Position numbers and translations under genes: made by a program. Below are positions 54,918 to 64,000 of a stretch of DNA of 64,000 bases, one piece after another (within the stretch, counting starts at the first letter, position 1; every line of letters starts with the position of its first letter). The notes below the pieces were generated by a model. It worked only from the letters and a program-made list of their open reading frames with translations, was not told the origin of the DNA and searched no databases. This DNA comes from Eutreptiella sp. 'Long Island Sound 2002' (lineage: Eukaryota; Euglenozoa; Euglenophyceae; Eutreptiales; Eutreptiaceae): assembly GCA_964036045.1 (NCBI GenBank), contig OZ038383.1, positions 64,733,725-64,797,724 of the forward strand, written 5' to 3'.

Positions 54918-56186
54918 GTGCCGAAGAAGGCTCCGGAAGAGCCAATACCACTGAGTTTCGCCACTCCCAACCCCTGGAGCGCCCTGCCAAGGGAAGTACA
55001 TGTGGGTACGGGACATGGCAAGAAGGAAGGAGCGACCACGGAGAGCCCCGTGGACGGGCAGGACCAACCCAAGATCTACACCATCCGTGACCATACCCTT
55101 GAGGTCCTGATGCACCCGGACGTGCTAGAGTTGCATGCCGTGAGAGTCGTCCATACACCTCATGGCGACGAGCGGCAGTTGCACTTGAAAGTGCGAGTAC
55201 GGTGCGGACGAGAGGAGAAGGTGGTGGATGTGTTGGTGGATACGGGTGCCCAGGTGAGCCTGGTCCAGAGAGGGTTGTTCAAGGAGGAATTCCTGCAGCC
55301 CTGCCGGAGACCGGTCCGCCTGAAGGTCGCCAACGGAGAGATCATGGGTGGTGGCACCCATGAGGCCACTATCAGTATGGAATTCTGGGAACATGAGCGC
55401 TTGAACCGCCCTGATCAGGCGAAGATAAGCACTCTATCCGGGAACTTCTACGTGGCCGACATTACAGATTGGGATATGATCATGGGGTATGACTTCATGG
55501 TGGCAAACGCCATTGGAGCCCTTCCCCATCGTGCAACGCTAGTCCGTGAGGATGATGAATGCCTCACATGGTTGTCCACGGACTATGCATGCGGATCATC
55601 CCAATGGAATGCTGAGGAAGAGGATCGGATCGTCCAAGCGGTGCAAGCTGTGGGTGCCAAGTCCAGAGGAGACCGTGGAGTTCAGCTCACGGAGTATGGA
55701 ATGGCGCCGCAGGTGTACGCCAGGATGATTCAGACGCTGGGAGCTGAAGTGCCCGAGACGGACGTCTTCGCTTCCCGGGATGCCCCACTTCTGCGGAAGT
55801 GTAGGAGGCATTGGCATCGAGGAGACTCAGCCTGGCACCGGCATTGGGGTTTGAAGGAGTGGGGACCCATGTATTGGCATGGCTCCCTGGACAATACCAG
55901 ACGTACGGTGGAGAAGATCATCGCGGATAGGGCGAAGGGGATCCTGGTCATAACCGGCATAGGATCCACACCATGTCCGCTGGAGGGTCTCAAGTCGACG
56001 CTGGACTCCATCACCCTGAACGAGATGTCATTCGGGCCAGAAGAGGAGTTGTTCATCGACGCCAAGGGTGTATCAATGCCCTCCCCGGGTCAAGCGTGGG
56101 GTACCAAGGCTTTCCTGGTGGATGGGGCGCAAGCCCAGCCCACGGGTGATGAAGCATCCCTAGTGACCCCTTTTGCACACCTTTGA
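54918..56186 (+). CDS. pol: Element D protease plus degenerate Dam-like domain (422 aa)
   Basis: Residues 108-111 are DTGA, the canonical retropepsin triad, followed by the usual VSLVQ strand and a GYDF(M)-type C-terminal motif. From about residue 280 a second domain starts with DVFAS, continues with YWHGS where A-C have WINPPF, then KGILVI and a conserved ending P-x4-W-x3-AFLVDG that matches A-C (W-SSL-AFLVDG). So the same PR-methylase-like order occurs in both families, but this copy lacks the NPPF motif and should be inactive as a methylase. The ORF ends at the border with element E, so RT is missing. Confidence 0.7.
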   Translation: MPKKAPEEPIPLSFATPNPWSALPREVHVGTGHGKKEGATTESPVDGQDQPKIYTIRDHTLEVLMHPDVLELHAVRVVHTPHGDERQLHLKVRVRCGREEKVVDVLVDTGAQVSLVQRGLFKEEFLQPCRRPVRLKVANGEIMGGGTHEATISMEFWEHERLNRPDQAKISTLSGNFYVADITDWDMIMGYDFMVANAIGALPHRATLVREDDECLTWLSTDYACGSSQWNAEEEDRIVQAVQAVGAKSRGDRGVQLTEYGMAPQVYARMIQTLGAEVPETDVFASRDAPLLRKCRRHWHRGDSAWHRHWGLKEWGPMYWHGSLDNTRRTVEKIIADRAKGILVITGIGSTPCPLEGLKSTLDSITLNEMSFGPEEELFIDAKGVSMPSPGQAWGTKAFLVDGAQAQPTGDEASLVTPFAHL

Positions 56187-56345
56187 GCGTAGCGGTTGAA
56201 CAGCGGTTGAACCCAGTTGAACAGCATGTTGCTGTTCAACCCCCCAGTTGAACTCGGTTGAACGCGGTTGAACAATTCAACTGGCCTATGGCGCCAATCG
56301 GTGGCGCGTGCTCGCGCGATCACGCGTTCAACAGTGGTTAATTGG
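56187..56345. promoter_or_regulatory. GGTTGAAC motif cluster at element E left end
   Basis: At least six GTTGAAC on the plus strand and two or more GTTCAAC on the other occur within about 150 bases. More copies occur in the intron of the transposase-like gene and at 63440-63510. Clustered sub-terminal motifs of this kind are often transposase-binding sites; that role is inferred. Confidence 0.5.
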
Positions 56346-56707
56346 TAATTGTAGCCTGTCCCACAATTTTGGTTTTGAGCTGTTCCCTAAAACCCAGTTA
56401 AAACCTGGAACCTACTACCAATGGGCAGGTGGCGGTGTGGTGACCACATACATGAAAACTGGAGCCGGCACGTGGTGGCCAACACGTGGCGGTAAAGGGA
56501 ATGCACATGGTGTGTAGTAGTTGCCACCTGCTCGCTTTTTACTATATACATGACGCATTGAATTGAAGAATATTTAATTTCACCTTTGTGCAATATGGTA
56601 GTGTCACCAAAAATAACGTAACAATAAGAACAAATTAGAGCACCAAGAGATTCCCCATTGTGGTTTCTTACTTGTATGCAAGGATCCCTCTCATTTTACA
56701 ATCAAAA

Positions 56708-58409
56708 ATGCCAACGTCAAACTTGAAGCAATGTATTGCAGATCACTACACTGGATTACAATCGGATGAATTGATGAGTGATTTGGTCAACTTGTTCACC
56801 GCATCCAAGGGTGGTCGTACACTATGGGAACGCCTCAAGACTAGAATGGGTAGTGGGCGGCGTAGTCGACGCAATGACCGGAAGGTCATGGAAAGGGTGT
56901 TTACACCCAAGGATGCCGTCCGGTTGATCCTTGACTTGGAAATGCCGAAAAATAGGTGCTCTACATGTCCTACATGCATACCATGGTGCGTTGCATGTAT
57001 GCAAGGAGTGTTCAACCGTATGCGAGATGCGTTCAAGTGTGCGGTTGAACACATATGAAACAAATGCGACTCATGTTTGTGCAACATAGAGTGCCTACCT
57101 AGGTTTCATCGAACTATCATGTATATGTCTTCTTCCACATGCAATTGTGGCCCCATTTACATGCTACCATCAAGTGTTTTTGCATGAAAACAACAAATTG
57201 AACATTTGTTAAAGTCATGTTCAACTGCCCGGTTGAACAAGTTGAACGATTTCAACCAACGCTCACGTTGTGCACCAACGTTCACGTTGTGCGCGTCACT
57301 TTGTTCGAATTAACATGCCTCAAATTTAGGTACAAGTATCTAATATCTTGGGCCAACCGGCGAACAAAAGCTGCCCAAGAAAAGTTGGATGTTCATTGGG
57401 TGCACCGATTTCCATCTTTCAAGCGTATGCACCGTGAATGGCAACGATTGGGTAAGGCGCAAAAATTGGAAACCACTATTCACAATGGCAAAGTTGGTGT
57501 ACGATGGGACTTACCGCATTTCTTTAATTATGTCGCAACACAAAAGGAGCTCATGGAGTCCATGGACTTTCCAATGATCGATGGCGAGCAATTATTCGTC
57601 ATCATAATTAGAGGCGACGGGTTCCCATGTGGCTCACGCCCATGGGTGCAAATTGCGATTGGCTTTGCCAATCACATGGAAAAGGCCCGCACTCTTCAAT
57701 ATAATTGGACATTGGATGTCGCATTGACATCTGAACATGACGACGAAGCAATGCGTGTCTTATTTTGTGCCACGTTGCAACACATCCAAACTATCATTGA
57801 TAGTGGATACATCCACATGAATAATGTTTATTATCGTGCACGAATCATGTTGGGTGGAGACTCTCCATGGTTGCGTCTACTTTTAGGATTGTCGCCTTAC
57901 TATGCCATTGGAAGCATCTACTCTTTTTCCACATGGTGTAGTAGGCGTGAACGATGGATGAACACTAAGGTGCGGCGCACAACGCACCTTGATGGGACAT
58001 TCCGCGCTTTGTACGATAAAGGTTTGGATTGCACTACGGCCAAAGGGTGCACTTCAAAACCAATGCTCCACGTGGATGACCGCACACGGTTCATTGTGAT
58101 GTGCATTTTGCACTTGGTGATCCGACTTGGCGACTACCTTACACACTTCATTCGCGCGTTTTGCAAACGTTTGCCGCCTCTTGTCCGTGCACGCGTGCAA
58201 ACCGTGTTGAATGAATCTAAGACTAATATTAGTCTCAAAGGTAAGGCAAGCCCGGACGGTGAGGAGACATGGCGTCTCCTCGCTAACTGGACAATAATAG
58301 GTAAGACCATGAAGTTGCCTCCAAAGTATATATCTGTTGTACAAGAAATGGCAAACCTTTTGACGGCCATGCAATCATGGCGCTATGAGGCTGCGGCCCT
58401 TTCAAAGTG
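56708..58409 (+). pseudogene. Element E transposase-like gene, first copy (3' end replaced)
   Basis: Identical in structure to the complete copy at 61431-63367: exon 1 56708-56985, intron 56986-57329, exon 2 from 57330. After base 58409 the frame leaves the family sequence and runs into low-complexity filler, losing the last ~80 residues. About six or seven substitutions separate it from the second copy. The apparent 625-codon ORF starting at 57217 is intron plus exon 2 plus filler, not a natural protein. Confidence 0.65.
56986..57329 (+). other. Predicted intron in the transposase-like gene (copy 1)
   Basis: Donor ATG|GTGCGT and acceptor AAATTTAG|GTACAAG. Removing 344 bases joins CPTCIPW to YKYLISWANRR in phase, and the whole second-copy coding sequence is then an exact multiple of three. 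The intron itself contains several GTTGAAC/GTTCAAC motifs. The matching intron in copy 2 is 61709-62052. Confidence 0.6.
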
Positions 58410-59162
58410 CAGAGCAGAGCACAGGGCCCCAGGGCAACGGGCAGCGCCAGAGGGCACGGCGCAACAAGCAGCAGCACCCAACGAGCACAACACGGCACAG
58501 CACCGCACCGAGGGACGCACAGCACAACGCAGCACACGGCACACAGCACCGAGCGGCAGCGACGAAAACCGCGAGACAAAAAGGGGGGGGGGGGGGGGGG
58601 GGGGGCAGCAACCGACGGGGAGCAAGCACCAGCCAGGCGGAAAGCACGAAAGAGGGACAAGCGCACGGAGAGCCGAGAGGCGGAAGGCCAACAAAGCAAA
58701 CAACGCACAGCGCCGAGGCCCAGGGCACCCGAGGCCGGAAACCAGAGAAAGCCGGAGACAACGGGGGCGCACAGGAGAAGAAGGGGAAGAAAACAAAAAG
58801 AAAAAAAAAAAAACAACCAACACCAAGGCACCAAGCAGGAGCGACGCAAACACCGAGACACAAAAAAGGAGGGGGTGGGGGGAGAAACCACCAAAGAGCA
58901 GCCAACGGCCAAGCAGGAGGCACAAACGACGCGCGAGCGCACGAAGAGGCAGGCAGCCGGAGGCCGAGAAAAACAACCAAAGCACGGCGCCAAGGCAACA
59001 AGGAACGGCAAGGGCAGCAAGAGAGCGGGGGGCAACCCCAGCCCGGAGGGGGCCAAGCAAAGCAGAAAGACAAAGCGGCCAAAGGAAAAGGTGAGGCGCA
59101 CCACAACGCGCCCGGGAGGCCGGCCCGCCCGACCCGGCCACAAAGAGCAAGCACACGCACGC
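58410..59162. other. Low-complexity filler in element E insertion
   Basis: Purine- and AC-rich simple sequence with a run of about 22 G (58585-58606) and a run of 14 A (58800-58813). Every frame is open over long distances because stop codons are rare in it. No gene. Confidence 0.7.
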
Positions 59163-59390
59163 CAGCCGCCGTCCGGATGGACGAGTGCGCGCCCGTAGGG
59201 TACCCAACCCCTGCCGGCAACGAACAGCCGCCGTCGGGATGGACGAGTGCGCGCCCGGAGGGTACCCAGCCCCTGCCGGCTACGAACAGCCGCCGCCCGG
59301 ATGGACGTGTGTGCGCCCGGAGGGCACCCAGCCCCTGCCGGCTACGATAGCCGCCGTCCGGATGGACGAGTGAGCGCCCCGCAGCGGCAC
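59163..59390. repeat. Tandem repeat, 62 bp x ~3.6
   Basis: Units beginning at about 59163, 59225, 59287 and 59348, each starting AGCCGCCG, then GGATGGACG and, in the complete units, CCCCTGCCGGC. Confidence 0.85.
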
Positions 59391-59400
59391 CCCACACAGC

Positions 59401-60700
59401 AACACAACACACCGAGCGGGCGCACCGGTGAACAGGAGCCAGGAGGCCCAGGACACCGCACACGCAACACAACACACCGAGCGGGCGCACCGGTGAACAG
59501 GAGCCGGGAGGCCCAGGACGCCGCACACGCAACACAACACACCGAGCGGGCACACCGGTGAACAGGAGCCGGGAGGCCCAGGACGCCGCACACGCAACAC
59601 AACACACCGAGCGGGCACACCGGTGAACAGGAGCCGGGAGGCCCAGGACGCCGCACACGCAACACAACACACCGAGCGGGCACACCGGTGAACAGGAGCC
59701 GGGAGGCCCAGGACGCCGCACACGCAACACAACACACCGAGCGGGCACACCGGTGAACAGGAGCCGGGAGGCCCAGGACGCCGCACACGCAACACAACAC
59801 ACCGAGCGGGCACACCGGTGAACAGGAGCCGGGAGGCCCAGGACGCCGCACACGCAACACAACACACCGAGCAGGCACACCGGTGAACAGGAGCCGGGAG
59901 GCCCAGGACGCCGCACACGCAAAACAACACACCGAGCGGGCACACCGGTGAACAAGAGCCGGGAGGCCCAGGACGCCGCACACGCAACACAACACACCGA
60001 GCGGGCACACCGGTGAACAGGAGCCGGGAGGCCCAGGACGCCGCACACGCAACACAACACACCGAGCGGGCACACCGGTGAACAGGAGCCGGGAGGCCCA
60101 GGACGCTGCACACGCAACACAACACACCGAGCGGGCACACCGGTGAACAGGAGCCGGGAGGCCCAGGACACCGCACACGCAACACAACACACCGAGCGGG
60201 CGCACCGGTGAACAGGAGCCGGGAGGCCCAGGACGCCGCACACGCAACACAACACACCGAGCGGGCACACCGGTGAACAGGAGCCGGGAGGCCCAGGACG
60301 CCGCACACGCAACACAGCACAGAGAGCGGGCACACCGGTGAACAGGAGCCGGGAGGCCCAGGACGCCGCACACGCAACACAACACACCGAGCGGGCACAC
60401 CGGTGAACAGGAGCCGGGAGGCCCAGGACGCCGCACATGCAACACAACACACCGAGCGGGCACACCGGTGAACAGGAGCCGGGAGGCCCAGGACGCCGCA
60501 CACGCAACACAACACACCGAGCAGGCACACCGGTGAACAGGAGCCGGGAGGCCCAGGACGCCGCACACGCAACACAACACACCGAGTGGGCACACCGGTC
60601 AACAGGAGCCGGGAGGCCCAGGACGCCGCACACGCAACACAACACACCGAGCAGGCACACCGGTGAACAGGAGCCGGGAGGCCCAGGACGCCGCACACAC
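59401..60700. repeat. Tandem repeat, 65 bp x ~20
   Basis: A highly regular 65-base unit (ACCGAGCGGGCACACCGGTG core, e.g. at 59411, 59476, 59541, 59606) with a few percent variation. 65 is not a multiple of three, yet the minus strand is open in all three frames, giving an 870-codon Cys-rich ORF with a 65-residue period. I treat that ORF as an artefact. Confidence 0.95.
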
Positions 60701-61273
60701 GTAGGGCGGCCGGGGGACAGGAAAGAACCAACACCCCATGGGTCGGACACACTGGGGCGACCCAGCCGACCCACCGGGCCAGTGGCAGGAGCGGTACTCC
60801 AAGGCTGCTGGTCCGAGCCCGGCCAGGCTGCATCGGGGACCATGGCAAACGTCACCCGGAGCCATGGATGCAACCGGTGACAGGCGAGCCGGTACACAGT
60901 CCAGGAGGGGGTCGCCTGCCAAGCGGAGCGGCCCCGCAACTCAAGCCACAAGGGTGAGGCGGTCGTACCGTAGACAAGCGGGAGCAATACCCCTTGTGGT
61001 GAGAGATACTCCACACGGCTGGGCAGCCCCCAGAGCTGCCGCCCGAAGGAGGGGGCATGTGGCCCTACTCATGGACACATGTGGGGACACCCTCCCACCT
61101 GGGACACATGGACCGGGTGGCCGCGACAATGCCTTCCCAAGCACATGCGGGAGCGGCTCAAGAGGCACCTAACATAGGGCAGTGGGAGGGACAGGACGTC
61201 CCCTTGGTAAGACCTTCTTCCTGCACCGTCAAAGGAGGCATCCCGAGCTCCCGAAGATACCTACCTACCTACC
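60701..61273. other. Unassigned right part of the filler
   Basis: GC-rich sequence with no domain-like ORF, ending in (CTAC)n just before the second copy of the duplication starts with TGACGCATTG. Confidence 0.5.
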
Positions 61274-63132
61274 TGACGCATTGAATTGAAGAATATTTAA
61301 TTTCACCTTTGTGCAATATGGTAGTGTCACCAAAAATAACGTAACAATAAGAACAAATTAGAGCACCAAGAGATTCCCCATTGTGGTTTCTTACTTGTAT
61401 GCAAGGATCCCTCTCATTTTACAATCAAAAATGCCAACGTCAAACTTGAAGCAATGTATTGCAGATCACTACACTGGATTACAATCGGATGAATTGATGA
61501 GTGATTTGGTCAACTTGTTCACCGCATCCAAGGGTGGTCGTACACTATGGGAACGCCTCAAGACTAGAATGGGTAGTGGGCGGCGTAGTCGACGCAATGA
61601 CCGGAAGGTCATGGAAAGGGTGTTTACACCCAAGGATGCCGTCCGGTTGATCCTTGACTTGGAAATGCCGAAAAATAGGTGCTCTACATGTCCTACATGC
61701 ATACCATGGTGCGTTGCATGTATGCAAGGAGTGTTCAACCGTATGCGAGATGCGTTCAAGTGTGCGGTTGAACACATATGAAACAAATGCGACTCATGTT
61801 TGTGCAACATAGAGTGCCTACCTAGGTTTCATCGAACTATCATGTATATGTCTTCTTCCACATGCAATTGTGGCCCCATTTACATGCTACCATCAAGTGT
61901 TTTTGCATGAAAACAACAAATTGAACATTTGTTAAAGTCATGTTCAACTGCCCGGTTGAACAAGTTGAACGATTTCAACCAACGCTCACGTTGTGCACCA
62001 ACGTTCACGTTGTGCGCGTCACTTTGTTCGAATTAACATGCCTCAAATTTAGGTACAAGAATCTAATATCTTGGGCCAACCGGCGAACAAAAGCTGCCCA
62101 AGAAAAGTTGGATGTTCATTGGGTGCACCCATTTCCATCTTTCAAGCGTATGCACCGTGAATGGCAACGATTGGGTAAGGCGCAAAAATTGGAAACCACT
62201 ATTCACAATGGCAAAGTTGGTGTACGATGGGACTTACCGCATTTCTTTGATTATGTCGCAACACAAAAGGAGCTCATGGAGTCCATGGACTTTCCAATGA
62301 TCGATGGCGAGCAATTATTCGTCATCATAATTAGAGGCGACGGGTTCCCATGTGGCTCACGCCCATGGGTGCAAATTGCGATTGGCTTTGCCAATCACAT
62401 GGAAAAGGCCCGCACTCTTCAATATAATTGGACATTGGATGTCGCATTGACATCTGAACATGACGACGAAGCAATGCGTGTCTTATTTTGTGCCACGTTG
62501 CAACACATCCAAACTATCATTGATAGTGGATACATCCACATGAATAATGTTTATTATCGTGCACGAATCATGTTGGGTGGAGACTCTCCATGGTTGCGTC
62601 TACTTTTAGGATTGTCGCCTTACTATGCCATTGGAAGCATCTACTCTTTTTCCACATGGTGTAGTAGGCGTGAACGATGGATGAACACTAAGGTGCGGCG
62701 CACAACGCACCTTGATGGAAAATTCCGCGCTTTGTACGATAAAGGTTTGGATTGCACTACGGCCAAAGGGTGCACTTCAAAACCAATGCTCCGCGTGGAT
62801 GACCGCACACGGTTCATTGTGATGTGCATTTTGCACTTGGTGATCCGACTTGGCGACTACCTTACACACTTCATTCGCGCGTTTTGCAAACGTTTGCCGC
62901 CTCTTGTCCGTGCACGCGTGCAAACCGTGTTGAATGAATCTAAGACTAATATTAGTCTCAAAGGTAAGGCAAGCCCGGACGGTGAGGAGACATGGCGTCT
63001 CCTCGCTAACTGGACAATAATAGGTAAGACCATGAAGTTGCCTCCAAAGTATATATCTGTTGTACAAGAAATGGCAAACCTTTTGACGGCCATGCAATCA
63101 TGGCGCTACGAGGCTGCGGCCCTTTCAAAGTG
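61274..63132 (+). repeat. 1,859 bp direct duplication of 56551-58409
   Basis: The two segments align base for base with constant offset 4723, no indel and about six or seven substitutions (more than 99.5% identity). Both borders are sharp: left at TGACGCATTG, right after TTTCAAAGTG. Confidence 0.95.
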
Positions 63133-63367
63133 TAAACGTGTGGCACGTCGATTTCAGAAATCAATTTGTCCGCATAAGCGGTCACCTTACCTTTTGTGGC
63201 TTAGAACAGAGGCTACGGAGGTTCTGAAAAATATTTACCGTGGGCGTGGCGGTGGCCCCGGTGGGCGTGTAGCTCGTGATAAGCGCATGCTAAAACAAGC
63301 GCACGAAAGGATCTTTCTGGCAAAAGAGCTACCACGGTGGGAACGTACGAGTGCGGGTGGAGAATGA
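61431..63367 (+). CDS. Element E transposase-like protein (530 aa, two exons)
   Basis: Exon 1 61431-61708, intron 61709-62052, exon 2 62053-63367; the spliced length is exactly 531 codons. Exon 1 gives a basic RRSRRNDRK stretch and a CSTCPTC cluster that may bind zinc or DNA. Exon 2 has IIIRGDGFP, then GGDSPWLRLLLGLS, a STWC motif and CILHLVIRL. This series (a first Asp after a hydrophobic strand, a GGD block before a Cys site, and an LH motif in a helix) resembles RNase H-fold transposase-like proteins, but I cannot place it in a named superfamily. The Asp expected just before LH is Cys here. The last ~80 residues are basic. An in-frame Met 48 bases upstream (61383) is an alternative start. 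Confidence 0.55.
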
Positions 63368-63541
63368 TCAAACTCTAGGTGTGGGCTATGTGGTTTGTCG
63401 TTGGTGCTTCATACTTTATGCTCCGTGTTCCGTGTGCAACCGTGTTCAGCGGCACTTCAAGTTGTTCAACCGGTCGGTTGAGGTGTGCAAGCATGTTCAA
63501 CCGCGCGAGTGTCTATTTTTCTTTGTTTTTAGGGGGGCGTC

Positions 63542-64000
63542 ATGGAAGGACAACAAGCGTCGGCGCAACAAGCGATTGGGCTCGCACTCATGCAGTTCTT
63601 ACAAGCCGCACAAGGGGTACAAGGACCGCAAGCACCACAAGGTGCCCAAGTGCCGCAATTGGGACCACCGCAATTGGCCGCGCCGCAATTGCCACACCCA
63701 AATGTAATTGCGCCGACCCCAGGTGGGCCTACGGGATCAACGGGGCCGATAGGCGGGGGTACAACAGGAGGAGCATCCTTGCCTTTGCCACCAGTGGTCC
63801 CAGCGTTGGATGCTTTGTTCCCAGCGAAGGAGGAGTTGACCCAATTTGGGGTGTGCCACGACTCATCGTCGTTGGCGGATGACTCCCCTCAATGGAGATG
63901 GCTCCGGGACATCACACCCTGGTTCATGTACCGGAGGAGTGTCGGGGTGTGGATGAAAAAAAACGCCCAGTATGACCTCCATGGCCACCGGAGCCACCCG
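63542..64000 (+). CDS. Pro/Gln-rich protein, N-terminal part (runs off window)
   Basis: Open from ATG 63542 to the last base, about 153 codons. The first ~90 residues are low-complexity Gln/Pro/Gly/Ala (PQGAQVPQLGPP type); the rest is more ordered (KEELTQFG, WRWLRDITPWFMYRR). A good acceptor TTTGTTTTTAG lies at 63522-63532, so this may be an internal exon. GTTCAACC motifs at 63440-63510 lie between it and the transposase-like gene. It may be the second gene of element E; no function recognised. Confidence 0.45.
   Translation, partial: MEGQQASAQQAIGLALMQFLQAAQGVQGPQAPQGAQVPQLGPPQLAAPQLPHPNVIAPTPGGPTGSTGPIGGGTTGGASLPLPPVVPALDALFPAKEELTQFGVCHDSSSLADDSPQWRWLRDITPWFMYRRSVGVWMKKNAQYDLHGHRSHP

Larger units (their letters stand above)
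51722..56186 (+). mobile_element. Element D: second Ty3/gypsy-like family, decayed and truncated
   Basis: Plus-strand, GC-rich element with a primer-binding site, gag, zinc knuckle, protease and a Dam-like domain, ending abruptly where element E's GGTTGAAC motifs begin. RT, RNase H and integrase are absent from the window. Gag has at least one nonsense codon and frame changes, so it is older than A, B and C. The right part may resume beyond element E outside the window. Left border unknown. Confidence 0.75.
56187..64000 (+). mobile_element. Element E: unclassified DNA-transposon-like unit (extends past window)
   Basis: Starts with a dense cluster of GGTTGAAC motifs, carries a transposase-like gene with one intron, and continues into a Pro/Gln-rich second gene. 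It contains an internal 4,723 bp insertion made of filler (58410-61273) plus a second copy of 56551-58409. If that is removed, 56187-58409 joins 63133-64000 as one continuous unit. It interrupts or abuts element D. No terminal inverted repeat or target duplication is visible because the right end lies outside. Confidence 0.5.

Noticed and set aside
57217-59094. 625-codon plus-strand ORF
   Set aside because: It begins in the predicted intron and runs from real transposase-like sequence into low-complexity filler after 58409, so it is chimeric.
59401-60700. CRISPR-like regular array
   Set aside because: The 65-mers are directly adjacent without unique spacers, and this is eukaryotic sequence; it is a minisatellite.
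58402-61014. 870-codon minus-strand ORF and overlapping 522 and 417 codon ORFs
   Set aside because: They are produced by the 65 bp and 62 bp tandem repeats and stop-poor filler; open in all frames, no domain.

Overview
This is a repeat-rich piece of a eukaryotic nuclear genome. I recognise no host gene, rRNA, canonical tRNA, CRISPR array or bacterial operon. Nearly everything coding belongs to transposable elements. The primer sites of two retrotransposon families read TGGTAGCAGAGG. That is the complement of an initiator-Met tRNA 3' end of the animal/fungal/protist kind (acceptor AGCAGAG), not the land-plant kind, which would give TGGTATCAGAG. I cannot name the species; a large-genome protist, alga or invertebrate all fit.

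Layout. 1-7.9 kb: non-coding repeats (a ~735 bp unit with a 23 bp-arm hairpin, a G-rich minisatellite, 48, 40 and ~31 bp tandem repeats). 7,887-18,855 (minus): Ty3/gypsy element A, complete, 533 bp LTRs, target duplication GGTTC. 18.9-25.6 kb: non-coding, with a degenerate ~180 bp tandem repeat and a second G-rich minisatellite. 25,561-47,309 (minus): element B, same family, target duplication GCAAC, split by element C (32,736-43,513, minus, target duplication GGTCT), which sits inside B's protease coding region. 47.3-51.7 kb: non-coding, its last 2 kb possibly the 5' LTR of the next element. 51.7-56.2 kb (plus): element D, a second, decayed gypsy-like family (gag, protease, methylase-like domain only). 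56.2-64.0 kb (plus): element E, an apparently undescribed DNA-transposon-like unit with a transposase-like gene, many GGTTGAAC motifs, a 4.7 kb internal duplication and a Pro/Gln-rich second gene running off the window.

How the A/B/C family works, as read from sequence. A TATA box in the LTR drives a transcript whose gag ORF starts inside the LTR and reads through the primer-binding site. Gag (1010-1011 aa) ends at one UAG; pol continues in the same frame, with a stem-loop just after the stop whose loop can pair back to the bases beside the UAG, which suggests stop-codon readthrough. Pol carries an aspartic protease with an unusual DNG triad, a phage-type Dam-methylase-like domain with WINPPF between protease and reverse transcriptase, then RT (YIDD), RNase H, integrase and chromodomain. 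C has both ORFs open but has gained a second in-frame UAG between them. A has one nonsense codon before the chromodomain. B has a nonsense codon, a 1-nt deletion and the C insertion. LTR pairs differ at 2-4 positions of ~533, so all three insertions are young. Element D has the same domain order, but its methylase-like domain has lost the NPPF motif.
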